A stretch of 64,000 bases of DNA from Rhizobium brockwellii (lineage in GTDB: Bacteria > Pseudomonadota > Alphaproteobacteria > Rhizobiales > Rhizobiaceae). The translations under genes were made by a program, and so were the position numbers. The DNA lies in contig NZ_CP053441.1 of assembly GCF_000769405.2 (NCBI RefSeq), forward strand, positions 62,001-126,000, written 5' to 3'. The notes under the pieces were generated by a model, which was not told the DNA's origin, searched no databases, and worked only from the letters and a program-made list of their open reading frames with translations. Numbering within the stretch: the first letter of the stretch is position 1; each line of letters opens with the position of its first letter. Shown here one piece after another: positions 26,320 through 34,295 of the stretch.

Positions 26320-26335
26320 ATAACCCTGGAGTTAT
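26320..26335. promoter_or_regulatory. PcaQ-box-like dyad between pcaD and pcaQ
   Basis: ataaccctggagttat is a dyad of the form ATAACC-N4-AGTTAT, close to the PcaQ site reported for Agrobacterium and Sinorhizobium (ATAACC-N4-GGTTAA, from memory). It lies about 75 bp upstream of pcaD and overlaps the ribosome-binding region of pcaQ, so binding could activate pcaD while repressing pcaQ. Confidence 0.6.
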
Positions 26336-26342
26336 GCGACCA

Positions 26343-27263
26343 ATGATCGACAGCCGGGTCAAGTTCCGCCATCTGCAAACCTTTGTCGAGGTGGCGCGGC
26401 AGAAGAGCGTCATGAAGGCCGCCGAATTGCTGCATGTCAGTCAGCCGGCGGTCACCAAGACGATCCGCGAACTGGAACAGGTGCTGGGTGTCGATGTTTT
26501 CGAGCGCGATGGTCGCGGCATCAAGATCACCCGCTACGGCGAGGTCTTCCTGCGGCACGCCGGCGCGGCGCTGACGGCGCTGCGCCAGGGTCTCGATTCC
26601 GTCTCGCAGGAGCAGTTCGCCGATGCGCCGCCGATCCGGATCGGCGCGCTGCCGACGGTGTCATCGCGCATCATGCCGCGGGCGATGGAACTCTTCCTCA
26701 AGGAAAAGACCTGGAGCCGGGTGAAGATCGTCACCGGCGAGAACGCGGTACTGCTGGAACAGCTTCGCGTAGGAGATCTCGATATCGTTGTCGGACGTCT
26801 GGCCGGCGCCGAGAATATGGCGGGCTTTTCCTTCGAACATCTTTATTCCGAGCAGGTGGTGTTTGCCGTGCGCGCCGGCCATCCGCTGCTCGACGGCCGG
26901 CAATCGCCGTTTGCCGGCTTCGGCGACTATACGGTGCTGATGCCGACGCGGGGTTCGATCATCCGGCCGGTGGTCGAAAATTTCCTCATCGCCAACGGCG
27001 TCTCCAGCCTGCCGAACCAGATCGAGACGGTGTCGGATTCCTTCGGCCGCGCGTTCCTCAGGGCAAGTGACGCGATCTGGATCATTTCCAACGGCGTGGT
27101 GGCCGGCGATGTCGCCGACGGGCGGCTGGCGCTTCTGCCTGTTGATACCGGCGAGACCAAGGGGCCGGTCGGGTTGACGATGCGCGCCGATGCCGTGCCG
27201 TCCCTGCCGCAATCGATCCTGATGCAGACGATCCGCGAGGCCGCAGGAGAGGCGGCCCTTTAA
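26343..27263 (+). CDS. pcaQ: LysR-type regulator of the pca operon
   Basis: A 306-residue LysR-type regulator: N-terminal helix-turn-helix (KFRHLQTFVEVARQKSV, AAELLHVSQPAVTKTI) and a C-terminal effector domain. Sequence and position divergent from pcaD identify PcaQ, which in related species activates pcaDCHGB with beta-carboxymuconate-type intermediates. I chose ATG 26343, which has a ggag site at proper distance; the ATG at 26334 lies too close to it. Confidence 0.92.
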   Translation: MIDSRVKFRHLQTFVEVARQKSVMKAAELLHVSQPAVTKTIRELEQVLGVDVFERDGRGIKITRYGEVFLRHAGAALTALRQGLDSVSQEQFADAPPIRIGALPTVSSRIMPRAMELFLKEKTWSRVKIVTGENAVLLEQLRVGDLDIVVGRLAGAENMAGFSFEHLYSEQVVFAVRAGHPLLDGRQSPFAGFGDYTVLMPTRGSIIRPVVENFLIANGVSSLPNQIETVSDSFGRAFLRASDAIWIISNGVVAGDVADGRLALLPVDTGETKGPVGLTMRADAVPSLPQSILMQTIREAAGEAAL

Positions 27264-27320
27264 ATTCGCTTGATGAATGCCCAGATTTGGACTAAGTCTA
27301 ATTCAAGACAGGAGGCTTTC

Positions 27321-27842
27321 ATGCAGCATGCGCGACGGGAGCAACGGGAAGACCAGGGGCCACAGCGGCTGGACATGGAGCGGTTTGCTCCCGCCAACCG
27401 CAAGAGGCTGAGCGCCCCGGCCCTGCGAACCTTTCTGGCGATCGCCGATCTCTGGGGGCTGACGGAAGAGCAGCGTCTGCTCATGCTCGGTTATCCATCC
27501 CGGTCGACCTACCACAATTGGGCCAAACAGGCGCGCGAGCACGGCGCTTTCACGCTCGATGTCGATACGCTGACCCGAATCTCAGCCGTGCTCGGTATCC
27601 ATCAGGCACTCGGCGTGCTTTTTTCCGATGAACGCGCCGGCGTCGCCTGGCTGCGCACACCGCACCAGGCGCTCGTTTTCAGCGGGCATCCGCCGCTTGA
27701 TGTCGTGACGAACGGGACCCAGGACGGGTTGATGACCGTCCGCCGGTTTCTCGATGGCGCCCGCGGTGGTCTCTACATGCAGCCAAATATACTCGACGAA
27801 GCGTTCACGCCCTACGAAGATACGGACATCGTCTTCCGGTGA
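27321..27842 (+). CDS. Xre/MbcA/ParS-type antitoxin of a RES-Xre module
   Basis: A 173-residue protein starting at ATG 27321 after caggagg. The middle region (LRTFLAIADLWGLTEEQRLLMLG, then a short helix pair around STYHNWAKQAR) is the Xre-like DNA-binding part, and the C-terminus (GVAWLRTPHQALVFSGHPPLDVV) is the DUF2384/ParS toxin-binding domain. Its stop overlaps the toxin's GTG start. It should neutralise the downstream RES protein and autorepress the operon. Confidence 0.87.
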   Translation: MQHARREQREDQGPQRLDMERFAPANRKRLSAPALRTFLAIADLWGLTEEQRLLMLGYPSRSTYHNWAKQAREHGAFTLDVDTLTRISAVLGIHQALGVLFSDERAGVAWLRTPHQALVFSGHPPLDVVTNGTQDGLMTVRRFLDGARGGLYMQPNILDEAFTPYEDTDIVFR

Positions 27843-28510
27843 GGGATCGTTTTGCCCAGGCGCCGCGTCCGTCGTACCGGCTGATCCCGTCGCAATTTCC
27901 ACCGATCGGGCTTTTTGAGACGGTGACGCGGGCGGCCGATCTCGAAGCCGTGATGGAGCTCGTCGGCTGGACCAACGACCGGCTCGTCGCCGACCGCATC
28001 CAACGGCTTCCCGAGGACCAATGGGTTTATGGCGTTGCCAATGCCAGCATCGTCATGGCGGCGTTCCTGCATGTTGCGCCGGGAGGAATGCGCTTCAACG
28101 GCCCTGATCTCGGCGCCTGGTATGCCGCCGACGATCTCAAGACGGCCGCCGCGGAGGTTGGCCATCATCTCAGGCGCGAAGCCGTCGCGCGCGGGGTGGC
28201 GACGATGGCGCGCACCTATCGAAGCTATTCGGCCGCTCTGATTGGTGATTACCTCGACATTCGCGGAGAGCAAATGCTGCGGCCCGATGTCTATGACGGC
28301 ACCAGCTATGCGGCGTCGCAGGTGTTGGGAGAAGCGGTGCGCTCGAGCGGCGGCGCCGGTATCCTCTATGATAGTGTCCGGCTGAGAGGCGGAGTGGCGA
28401 TCGTCGCGCACCGGCCGCGCAATATTCAGGGCGTGGTGCAGGCCGATCACTTCGAAATCACCATTTCCGCCACCGACCGACGCATCGATGTCAGGAAGCT
28501 CGCGGCCTGA
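27839..28510 (+). CDS. RES-domain toxin (NAD+-degrading family)
   Basis: A 223-residue RES-family protein starting at GTG 27839, overlapping the antitoxin stop (GTGA). Recognisable parts are YRLIPSQFPPIGLFETV, MRFNGPDLGAWYAADDL, and the late YAASQVLGEAVRSSGGAGILYDSVR, which contribute to the NAD-binding fold. Known RES toxins (Mbt/ParT types) phosphorolyse or otherwise consume NAD+, or ADP-ribosylate. Together with the upstream gene it forms a complete type II toxin-antitoxin pair. Confidence 0.87.
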   Translation: MRDRFAQAPRPSYRLIPSQFPPIGLFETVTRAADLEAVMELVGWTNDRLVADRIQRLPEDQWVYGVANASIVMAAFLHVAPGGMRFNGPDLGAWYAADDLKTAAAEVGHHLRREAVARGVATMARTYRSYSAALIGDYLDIRGEQMLRPDVYDGTSYAASQVLGEAVRSSGGAGILYDSVRLRGGVAIVAHRPRNIQGVVQADHFEITISATDRRIDVRKLAA

Positions 28511-28553
28511 CGGCGGCACCGACAGGCCGCCGAAACCGGAGATATGGTGATGC

Positions 28554-29195
28554 TCAAGCTGGCAGTCGTTCGGCCCATGCCATCGCCGCCTCCGCCATCG
28601 TGGCCAGGTGGTCGGCACTGGAGAAACCGGAAATCGTCTTGCGCGGCTTGAGGTCGTGATCGCCGTCCTCGAGCCAGAGGATCTCGATCCTGTCGGACAC
28701 ATCATAGCCCGGCACCTCGTCCCGCGTGCCAAATTCGTCGCGTGTTCCCTGGCAGATCAGCGCCGGCGTCGTCAGCCCCGTGAGATGGCCGGTGCGCAGC
28801 TTCTCCGGCTGGCCGGGCGGATGGAAGGGATAGCCAAGGCAGAGCAGACCGACGATCTTTCCCCGACGATGACGATCATCGGCGATCATGCTGGCAACCC
28901 GGCCGCCCATCGACTTGCCGCCGATGATAAGCGGACCGCTGGCGCCGAGCTCGGCAATGGCCGCCTCGTATTCGGGATTGAGCGTTTCGGCGCGCGGCGG
29001 CGGCTTGCGGCCTTCTAAGGTGCGGCGGGCGGCCATATAGGCGAATTCGAAACGGGCCACACGGAAGCCAACGCCGGCGAGTGCATTTGCCGCTGCTGTC
29101 ATCGATGCCGAATCCATCGGTGCGCCGGCGCCATGTGCCAGAAGGATGGTGAAGCGCGCATCCTGAGGCCCCTGCAGCAGAAACCGGTCAAGCAT
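28554..29195 (-). CDS. Alpha/beta hydrolase (KANL3/Tex30-like, dienelactone-hydrolase related)
   Basis: A 213-residue protein with the nucleophile elbow GGKSMGGRVA (Ser near residue 96), LLAHGAGAPMDS near the start and the catalytic His in EDGDHDLKPRK. This pattern is typical of the short bacterial hydrolases related to Tex30/KANL3, whose substrates are mostly unknown. It converges on the toxin gene with 43 bp between. Confidence 0.83.
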   Translation of the reverse strand: MLDRFLLQGPQDARFTILLAHGAGAPMDSASMTAAANALAGVGFRVARFEFAYMAARRTLEGRKPPPRAETLNPEYEAAIAELGASGPLIIGGKSMGGRVASMIADDRHRRGKIVGLLCLGYPFHPPGQPEKLRTGHLTGLTTPALICQGTRDEFGTRDEVPGYDVSDRIEILWLEDGDHDLKPRKTISGFSSADHLATMAEAAMAWAERLPA

Positions 29196-29265
29196 CGGTA
29201 ATCCTCCATGCCATCGTCGGAACCATGTCGACGGCCGTGACTTCTTCCTGGAAAGGAGACTGAGA

Positions 29266-29448
29266 ATGTCGACGAATGATCAAAACGTAAAGCCCGAACA
29301 GCGGCGCCCCAAAGATGTCGGCGCCGTTCCTGAAAAGCCGGAGCCCGCAGACTCTGAATCAATGGCGCCGCCGGCGGTGCAGCCGGCTGGGGTCAGGGAC
29401 AAAAGCGAACGACCCGTGATCAATCCGATCACCGGGGTCGCCTCCTGA
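29266..29448 (+). CDS. Small Pro-rich hypothetical protein
   Basis: A 60-residue frame with a good ggaaaggaga ribosome-binding site before ATG 29266. The protein is polar, Pro/Glu/Lys-rich and probably disordered, with no cysteine or membrane segment. I do not recognise a family. The ribosome-binding site and codon use support it being real. Confidence 0.6.
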   Translation: MSTNDQNVKPEQRRPKDVGAVPEKPEPADSESMAPPAVQPAGVRDKSERPVINPITGVAS

Positions 29449-29588
29449 TTGGCTACGGTCAATTATCGTGTAGAACCGCAGAACCGCCTCTTGAAACCCC
29501 GGTTGGAAGGGTCCATATACCCGTCCTGCCTGAAAAATGGATGCGCGCGGTATCGACGTCGTCGAACTGTTCGTTGTCCGACAGGATA

Positions 29589-29622
29589 AGGGCGCTCCCC
29601 GCAAGGGTCGAGCGCCCTTTTT
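29589..29622 (+). terminator. Rho-independent terminator
   Basis: An 8-bp stem agggcgct / agcgccct (29589-29596 with 29611-29618) is followed by ttttt. It lies 140 bp beyond the small Pro-rich gene, which it may end. The interval 29449-29588 shows no gene, so a short untranslated RNA ending here is also possible. Confidence 0.65.
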
Positions 29623-29769
29623 GCTTTCCAGCCCTTGCGCATATCATCGCTTTCGTCTTGTCGTGTGATGGCGGAAGGGGTTCCGCCGGCGCAGAAGCGA
29701 GGCTCCTCCAGAGACTGCATCATAAGGGGACTGGTCGTGAGCCAGCGGATTTTATCAGCCCGCTTTCTC

Positions 29770-29910
29770 GATCTTTCATGTCGGCTTCAACGCTCTTCTT
29801 GAGAACATCCATGATGTTGATGACGTTCGAAAAACTTTCGCGGCGTCGTCCTTTTTGATCCTGGCCGCCTTGGACGATTTGGACGGCTTGAGAGCCTTCT
29901 TCTTGGTAGC
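29770..29910 (-). pseudogene. Possible remnant of a Ku C-terminal tail, frameshifted
   Basis: On the minus strand one frame reads TKKKALKPSKSSKAARIKK (29910 to about 29850), and the next frame continues NVINIMDVLKKSVEAD (about 29833 to 29785). A Lys-rich stretch followed by NVI-IMD-LKKS is how many rhizobial Ku end-joining proteins finish. No Ku core is present and the two parts are in different frames. The similarity is short, so this is tentative. Confidence 0.35.
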
Positions 29911-30041
29911 TAACGTCGAGCTGGGTGTAGAATAGACGGATCACCATGTAGCCGTACGCCGCGATCGAGGAAAGGGGATAGTCTCCGATGGATTGACGGG
30001 CCGCCCGGCGTTAGACAAAACGCGTCAGCAGGAGTTTATCG

Positions 30042-30356
30042 ATGCGTGTTGCCGCCATCCTCTTCATAGCCGTCTGCCTATTCTTGGCGGGAGCGACCGC
30101 TTCCCGCGCATATGTGAGCAACTCTAACCTTTGGCTGCTCGCCACCGCGCTGGTCCTCTACACATTAGGCAATCTTTCGATGATCGCTCTCATGCGGACA
30201 AGTGGGCTTTCCCTTGCCATTTCGTTGTCTTCGGTCGCGCAGCTCATCGCCATCAACGCGATCGCCGTTTTGGTTTTCGACGAGCGGCTCGGCTGGCATC
30301 AGGCGGTTGGCGTACTCCTCGGGATAGCATCGGTTACGCTCATGGTGATCGGATGA
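30042..30356 (+). CDS. Small four-helix DMT/SMR-like membrane protein
   Basis: A 104-residue protein with four hydrophobic helices, the size and layout of small multidrug resistance proteins. The SMR helix-1 Glu needed for drug/proton exchange is not seen (helix 1 reads AILFIAVCLFLAGATAS), while the end (DERLGWHQAVGVLLGIASV) is typical of DMT/EamA-like proteins. A caggag site precedes the ATG. The substrate is unknown. Confidence 0.72.
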   Translation: MRVAAILFIAVCLFLAGATASRAYVSNSNLWLLATALVLYTLGNLSMIALMRTSGLSLAISLSSVAQLIAINAIAVLVFDERLGWHQAVGVLLGIASVTLMVIG

Positions 30357-30446
30357 ATGGCTCTCAATTGCGTTTCCTTGACTACGGCGAATGGCAGTCG
30401 TGGGGCGGACTCTCCTGGACGCGCAACGGCGTGCGGCGAGTTGACG

Positions 30447-30491
30447 GCGGTATTGGACGAGAGGCTCGGCCGGACTCAGGCTTGGGTGCTA
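30447..30491 (+). pseudogene. Fragment of a second SMR/DMT-like gene
   Basis: The frame reads AVLDERLGRTQAWVL, closely matching AVLVFDERLGWHQAVGVLL near the end of the adjacent membrane protein. It is short, lacks start and flanking helices, and therefore looks like a leftover of a tandem duplicate. It lies just before the TauE/SafE gene. Confidence 0.5.
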
Positions 30492-30504
30492 AGGCGATCT
30501 GAAC

Positions 30505-31254
30505 ATGTACGATATCATTCTTCTTTTCCTTGCTGGCTTGTTAGCAGGCAGCATGAATGCGTTGGCGGGCGGCGGGTCGTTCGTCTCCCTGCCTGCGCTG
30601 ATATCGGTCGGAGTGCCGTCGGTAGCGGCAAACGCGACAAGCACCCTAGCCTTGTTTCCCGGCGGTATGGCGAGCTCGTGGGTCTATCGTGACGGGGTTA
30701 GGAGTGTGTGCGGCGTCAATGTCGTGCCCATTGCCATCGTGACGGTCACGGGTGGCGTGGCCGGAAGTATTCTATTGCTGCTAACCCCATCCAGGATTTT
30801 CGATGGTCTCCTGCCATGGCTTTTGCTGGTGGCGACATTGATGCTGACTGCAGGTCCGAGGCTCAGCGCCCGGCTCCAGACGCAGGCACGTCCGAGTGTT
30901 CTGGCGTTCGCAACGGTTCAGTTCTTTCTCGGTCTTTATGGCGGTTATTTTGGCGGCGCGGTGGGTCTCATGATGCTTGCGGCATGGAGCGTGCTCGGGG
31001 GCGGGGACATCAAGAGCCTGAACCCGACAAGAATGGTGATGGTCACTGCCGCCAACGCGGTCGCCGTCGTCGTCTTCGTACTTGCCGGGGCGATCGTATG
31101 GCAGGAGTGCATTCCCATGACGATTGGAGCCGTTATCGGCGGGTGGATCGGAGCGCATATCGGACGAAGGCTCCCATCATCGGTCGTCCGGTTGCTAACC
31201 CTCACGGTCGCCTTTTTAACGACCGCGGTGTTCTTTTCGCGAGCTTACCTTTGA
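30505..31254 (+). CDS. TauE/SafE-family membrane permease
   Basis: A 249-residue inner-membrane protein with about seven to eight helices and the family repeats: AGLLAGSMNALAGGGSFVSLPAL at the N-terminus and its second copy GLYGGYFGGAVGLMMLA around residue 150. Members export sulfite, sulfoacetate or other organosulfur anions. There is no linked sulfur gene, so the substrate is open. The start ATG 30505 has a weak ribosome-binding site. Confidence 0.87.
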   Translation: MYDIILLFLAGLLAGSMNALAGGGSFVSLPALISVGVPSVAANATSTLALFPGGMASSWVYRDGVRSVCGVNVVPIAIVTVTGGVAGSILLLLTPSRIFDGLLPWLLLVATLMLTAGPRLSARLQTQARPSVLAFATVQFFLGLYGGYFGGAVGLMMLAAWSVLGGGDIKSLNPTRMVMVTAANAVAVVVFVLAGAIVWQECIPMTIGAVIGGWIGAHIGRRLPSSVVRLLTLTVAFLTTAVFFSRAYL

Positions 31255-31611
31255 GCAGAGGTCCGGCACCCCTCAGGCTCTCAGTCAATAACTCTCTTGT
31301 TTTATAGGTATTGAGCTTCCTGCGATTGTGCGCCGCCTCCCTTGGAGCCAGCCGGCCGAAGGCAGAGCTGATCGATCTTTCGGCGGCGGCCTTATCGGTT
31401 TCAGCATGGCGGGTTAATGAGGCTGGCGAGCGTTTCCCTGTCAACAGGTGCCCATGCTGACGCTGGCGATGCTGAGGCGACTAAAGCGCCTTTAAGAAAT
31501 GGTCTCCTTTTCATTATGCGGCCTGGGAAACCAGCTTCGGCATGCCAGCGGAGATCGCGGAACGGTTCTTGCACGGTTACTAATATGTTTATTGTGGGGA
31601 GACCTAATGTC
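31255..31611. other. Gap without a recognisable gene
   Basis: This 357-bp stretch between the TauE/SafE gene and the DUF982 gene has short frames on both strands, none with family features or a convincing start. It may contain the DUF982 promoter. I see no strong hairpin or repeat. Confidence 0.55.
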
Positions 31612-31872
31612 ATGAACTGGCACACATCTGCAGAGTTTGCCCCTCTGATGCTCCTTGTGAGTGGGTCGGAAAAATACAAGCTTGTGGCGACCCTTTTCCA
31701 GGCTGCCGAGATGCTGACAGCTGGCTGGCCGATCGACGATGGAGAAGAATATCTCATAGCGATTAGGGCGTGTCGGAATGCAATTCATGGGGAAATTCCA
31801 GCTCAGGACGCGCGGGCAGCGCTTATCCGCGCCGCCGACGAAGCTGGCATTCCGGTGATCACCGTTCACTGA
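31612..31872 (+). CDS. DUF982 protein
   Basis: An 86-residue protein (MNWHTSAEFAPLMLLV start, AAEMLTAGWPIDDGEEYLIAIRAC, then DARAALIRAADEAGI). This is the DUF982 pattern, a family almost confined to rhizobia and often present in many copies per genome. Function is unknown. ATG 31612 has a ggggag site 10-11 bp upstream; an in-frame ATG at 31585 is a possible alternative. Confidence 0.8.
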   Translation: MNWHTSAEFAPLMLLVSGSEKYKLVATLFQAAEMLTAGWPIDDGEEYLIAIRACRNAIHGEIPAQDARAALIRAADEAGIPVITVH

Positions 31873-32186
31873 GTTTCACGGCGCTCTTCGGCCTTATCTG
31901 CCCGACTTCCATGGTCATGTTCTGAGGAATTGGAATCGCACCACGTGGTGCAGCTAGATCAAGCCGTCTCGTCCACATCGCCGTCTTCGTCGAGGTTGTG
32001 CACCGGCAGCTTGGCTTTGGCGATCCGGGCGCCGAGCCGGCCAAAGCGGGGGGCAAATATTTTCCGTCGGCTCTGTCGATTTTCGCATCAGCCGATCGTC
32101 CTTGTCATGATGTGCTGGCATCGCGGTCGTGTTCAGCACGTCCTTTGCGCGTCTGAGACGCGCGGCAATAGAAGGAGGATATCGTC
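31873..32186. other. Gap without a clear gene; possible short remnant
   Basis: Between the DUF982 and DUF899 genes, one minus-strand frame (about 32060-31965) reads APRFGRLGARIAKAKLPVHN and ends EDGDVDETA before a stop. It looks protein-like, but it has no start codon and I recognise no family. Otherwise nothing stands out except the ribosome-binding site agaaggaggat of the next gene. Confidence 0.4.
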
Positions 32187-32888
32187 ATGGATAATCGGAA
32201 TCTGGTCCCCGCCGCCGTGCTTGCGGTCAAGAACGGTGTACGTTTCCCCAATGAGAGCGAAGCGTATCGCAGCGCCCGCGACGAGCTGCTGGCCGAAGAG
32301 ATCGAATTGCGCCGGCACATCGAGCGCGTGGCGGTACAGCGCCGGGCGCTGCCGCCGGGCGGTGAGGTCACGAAAGACTACCGCTTCGAAGGCAGCGGCG
32401 GGCCGATCTCCTTCAGCGAGCTCTTCGCCGACAAGGACACGCTGATCGTCTACAGTTACATGTTCGGCCCGCAACGCGAGCGCCCGTGCCCGATGTGCAC
32501 TTCGCTGCTCTCGGCCTGGGACGGCGAAGTGCCTGACATTCAGCAGCGCGCAGCCCTTGCGGTGATCGCCCGCTCGCCGATTGAAAGGCTGCTCGCCTTC
32601 AAGAAGGAGCGTGGCTGGCATCACCTGCCGCTTTATTCTGACATGACGGACGATTACAGCCGCGACTATCACGCGATCGGCGGTGATGGCGGCGATGACG
32701 CCGCCTTCAACGTGTTCACGCGGCGCGACGGCACCATCCGCCATTTCTGGAGCCAGGAGATGGGCGGGGTGACGGCCGATCCCGGTGAGGATCCGCGCGG
32801 CGCGCCCGACCTGATGCCGCTCTGGACCGTCATCGATTCGACGCCCGAAGGCCGGCCGGCGGACTGGTATCCGAAGCTGTCCTACTAA
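32187..32888 (+). CDS. DUF899 thioredoxin-like protein
   Basis: A 233-residue protein with the DUF899 layout: EELLAEEIELRR-type N-terminal helix, YRFEGSGGPISFSELF, then the CPMC pair in RPCPMCTSLLSAWDG (about residues 96-110), and GTIRHFWSQEMG. The family is thioredoxin-like and of unknown function. A strong aggaggat ribosome-binding site precedes ATG 32187. It converges with the DnaJ-domain gene. Confidence 0.87.
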   Translation: MDNRNLVPAAVLAVKNGVRFPNESEAYRSARDELLAEEIELRRHIERVAVQRRALPPGGEVTKDYRFEGSGGPISFSELFADKDTLIVYSYMFGPQRERPCPMCTSLLSAWDGEVPDIQQRAALAVIARSPIERLLAFKKERGWHHLPLYSDMTDDYSRDYHAIGGDGGDDAAFNVFTRRDGTIRHFWSQEMGGVTADPGEDPRGAPDLMPLWTVIDSTPEGRPADWYPKLSY

Positions 32889-32908
32889 GAAGATGGCGTC
32901 GTCCGGCG

Positions 32909-33538
32909 TCAGCCGGTGGAGCGGTTTCTGGACGCCTCGACCCATTCGATGCTGGTGACCGCGGCATCCGGCAGCGGCGGCGGATCGATGTCGTAGACAT
33001 AGCCGGAGAGCATGTCGGCGGCGCGTTCCGTCGCCTTGATCTTCGCCTCGGTTTCGGCGACCGCCTTGGAGATCGCTTCGATGCGGGCGCGGAACATGTG
33101 GGCGAGCACATCGCGGCCTGACTGCTTTTCGAGCCGTTCCAGATGCAGGCCGACGCGCGAGGCGTGGCGCTCCAGCTCACTCTTGCTGAAACGCGCCTTG
33201 CGCAGTTCTTCGGAAAGACTGTCCTGCATGACGGCGACGGGATCGAAACTTCCGGGTGCGCGCTCGTCGAGCACTGCGTCGGTGACGAGCTTCTCGATCA
33301 TCACGAGCGCCTGCAATTCGGCGGCATCGGCGAATTCGACGTCGTAGCCGGTATCGTCGTAGACCTTGCGCCGGACCGGATCGAGAAGCAGCCCATAGGC
33401 TTTCTGGAGATTGGCAAAGGCTTCCGAATCACCACCCGAATCGGGGTGGGCAACTTTCGCCAGGCGCCGATAGGCGGCCTTCAGTTGCGCCTCGTCCGCA
33501 TCGCGTTCAACGCCGAGAATATCGTATGGATCCGTCAC
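32909..33538 (-). CDS. DnaJ-domain protein
   Basis: A 209-residue protein with an N-terminal J domain (DPYDILGVERDADEAQLKAAYRRLAK, HPD in AHPDSGGD about residues 30-36) and a helical C-terminal half with no zinc-finger or peptide-binding region. It is therefore a type III J protein that could stimulate DnaK for a special client. The preferred start is GTG 33538 (MTDPYDIL), with an aagggag site five bases upstream; the GTG at 33562 would add eight residues. Confidence 0.85.
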   Translation of the reverse strand: MTDPYDILGVERDADEAQLKAAYRRLAKVAHPDSGGDSEAFANLQKAYGLLLDPVRRKVYDDTGYDVEFADAAELQALVMIEKLVTDAVLDERAPGSFDPVAVMQDSLSEELRKARFSKSELERHASRVGLHLERLEKQSGRDVLAHMFRARIEAISKAVAETEAKIKATERAADMLSGYVYDIDPPPLPDAAVTSIEWVEASRNRSTG

Positions 33539-33713
33539 GCCTGCTCCCTTGCTCCCCGGCACGTTGCGGGCAGTCTAGGTCTTCTTCTGCATCAGAAGGG
33601 CGAAGTTTAGACCGAAACGAGGAATGACGTCCATGGCCCGAGATGGCGATGGTTTATGCGGATGCTTCGCCAAATCCTCGATTGTTTAATGTTTTCAATT
33701 CGTTGTTCTAAGA

Positions 33714-34289
33714 TCAGCCCGTGGTGATCGAAGCGAGATAACATCTGGCTTCGCCATCGATTTCGAGCACGGTTGCGGCCGCGTCCTCGATCAGCAGTGC
33801 ATCGCCGGCCGCAAGCGCGCCGGTCTCGCCGTCCCGCCGGAATGATAGTGTGCCGCGATGGCAGAGGAACAGGCATGTCGAGGGTGGCAGCGGCACGGTC
33901 TTGCTGCCGTCGACATCGATCCGGATCAGCGTGTGAGTGAGCCCGTCACGGCGCGTCATGACGTTGAGATCGGTGATCTCTCCGTCCTCGAGCCTGGCTG
34001 CGACGGGGATATCCGCCGGGAAGGCCAGGGGATCGCTTGCCATTGTCAGCAGCACCGGCGTGCTGCCTGCGACATCGAGCACCATGCCTTTGCCATCAAG
34101 GATCGCCAGCGTGCGGTCGATGCCTGGAAAGATCGAAAACGGGCCGTCCTCTGCGACCGTCGCCATGCTGATGCGCCAATCGAAGTCGTTGATCGATGCG
34201 TCAGGCGGACAGACGGCGATCTCCACCGTCTGTCCCTTGCCGTTTTTCCAGGGCATGCGTTTGTGATCGCCGGCGCGCAAGACCCTCAT
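33714..34289 (-). CDS. hutD: HutD-family protein
   Basis: A 191-residue cupin-type protein (MPWKNGKGQTVEIA, DFDWRISMATVAEDGPFSIFPG, DPLAFPADIPV). HutD accompanies histidine-utilisation genes in many bacteria; in Pseudomonas it is proposed to limit hut expression, but its molecular role is not settled. It is the last gene of hutIHGUD here, 6 bp after hutU. Confidence 0.93.
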   Translation of the reverse strand: MRVLRAGDHKRMPWKNGKGQTVEIAVCPPDASINDFDWRISMATVAEDGPFSIFPGIDRTLAILDGKGMVLDVAGSTPVLLTMASDPLAFPADIPVAARLEDGEITDLNVMTRRDGLTHTLIRIDVDGSKTVPLPPSTCLFLCHRGTLSFRRDGETGALAAGDALLIEDAAATVLEIDGEARCYLASITTG

Positions 34290-34295
34290 GAGAGC

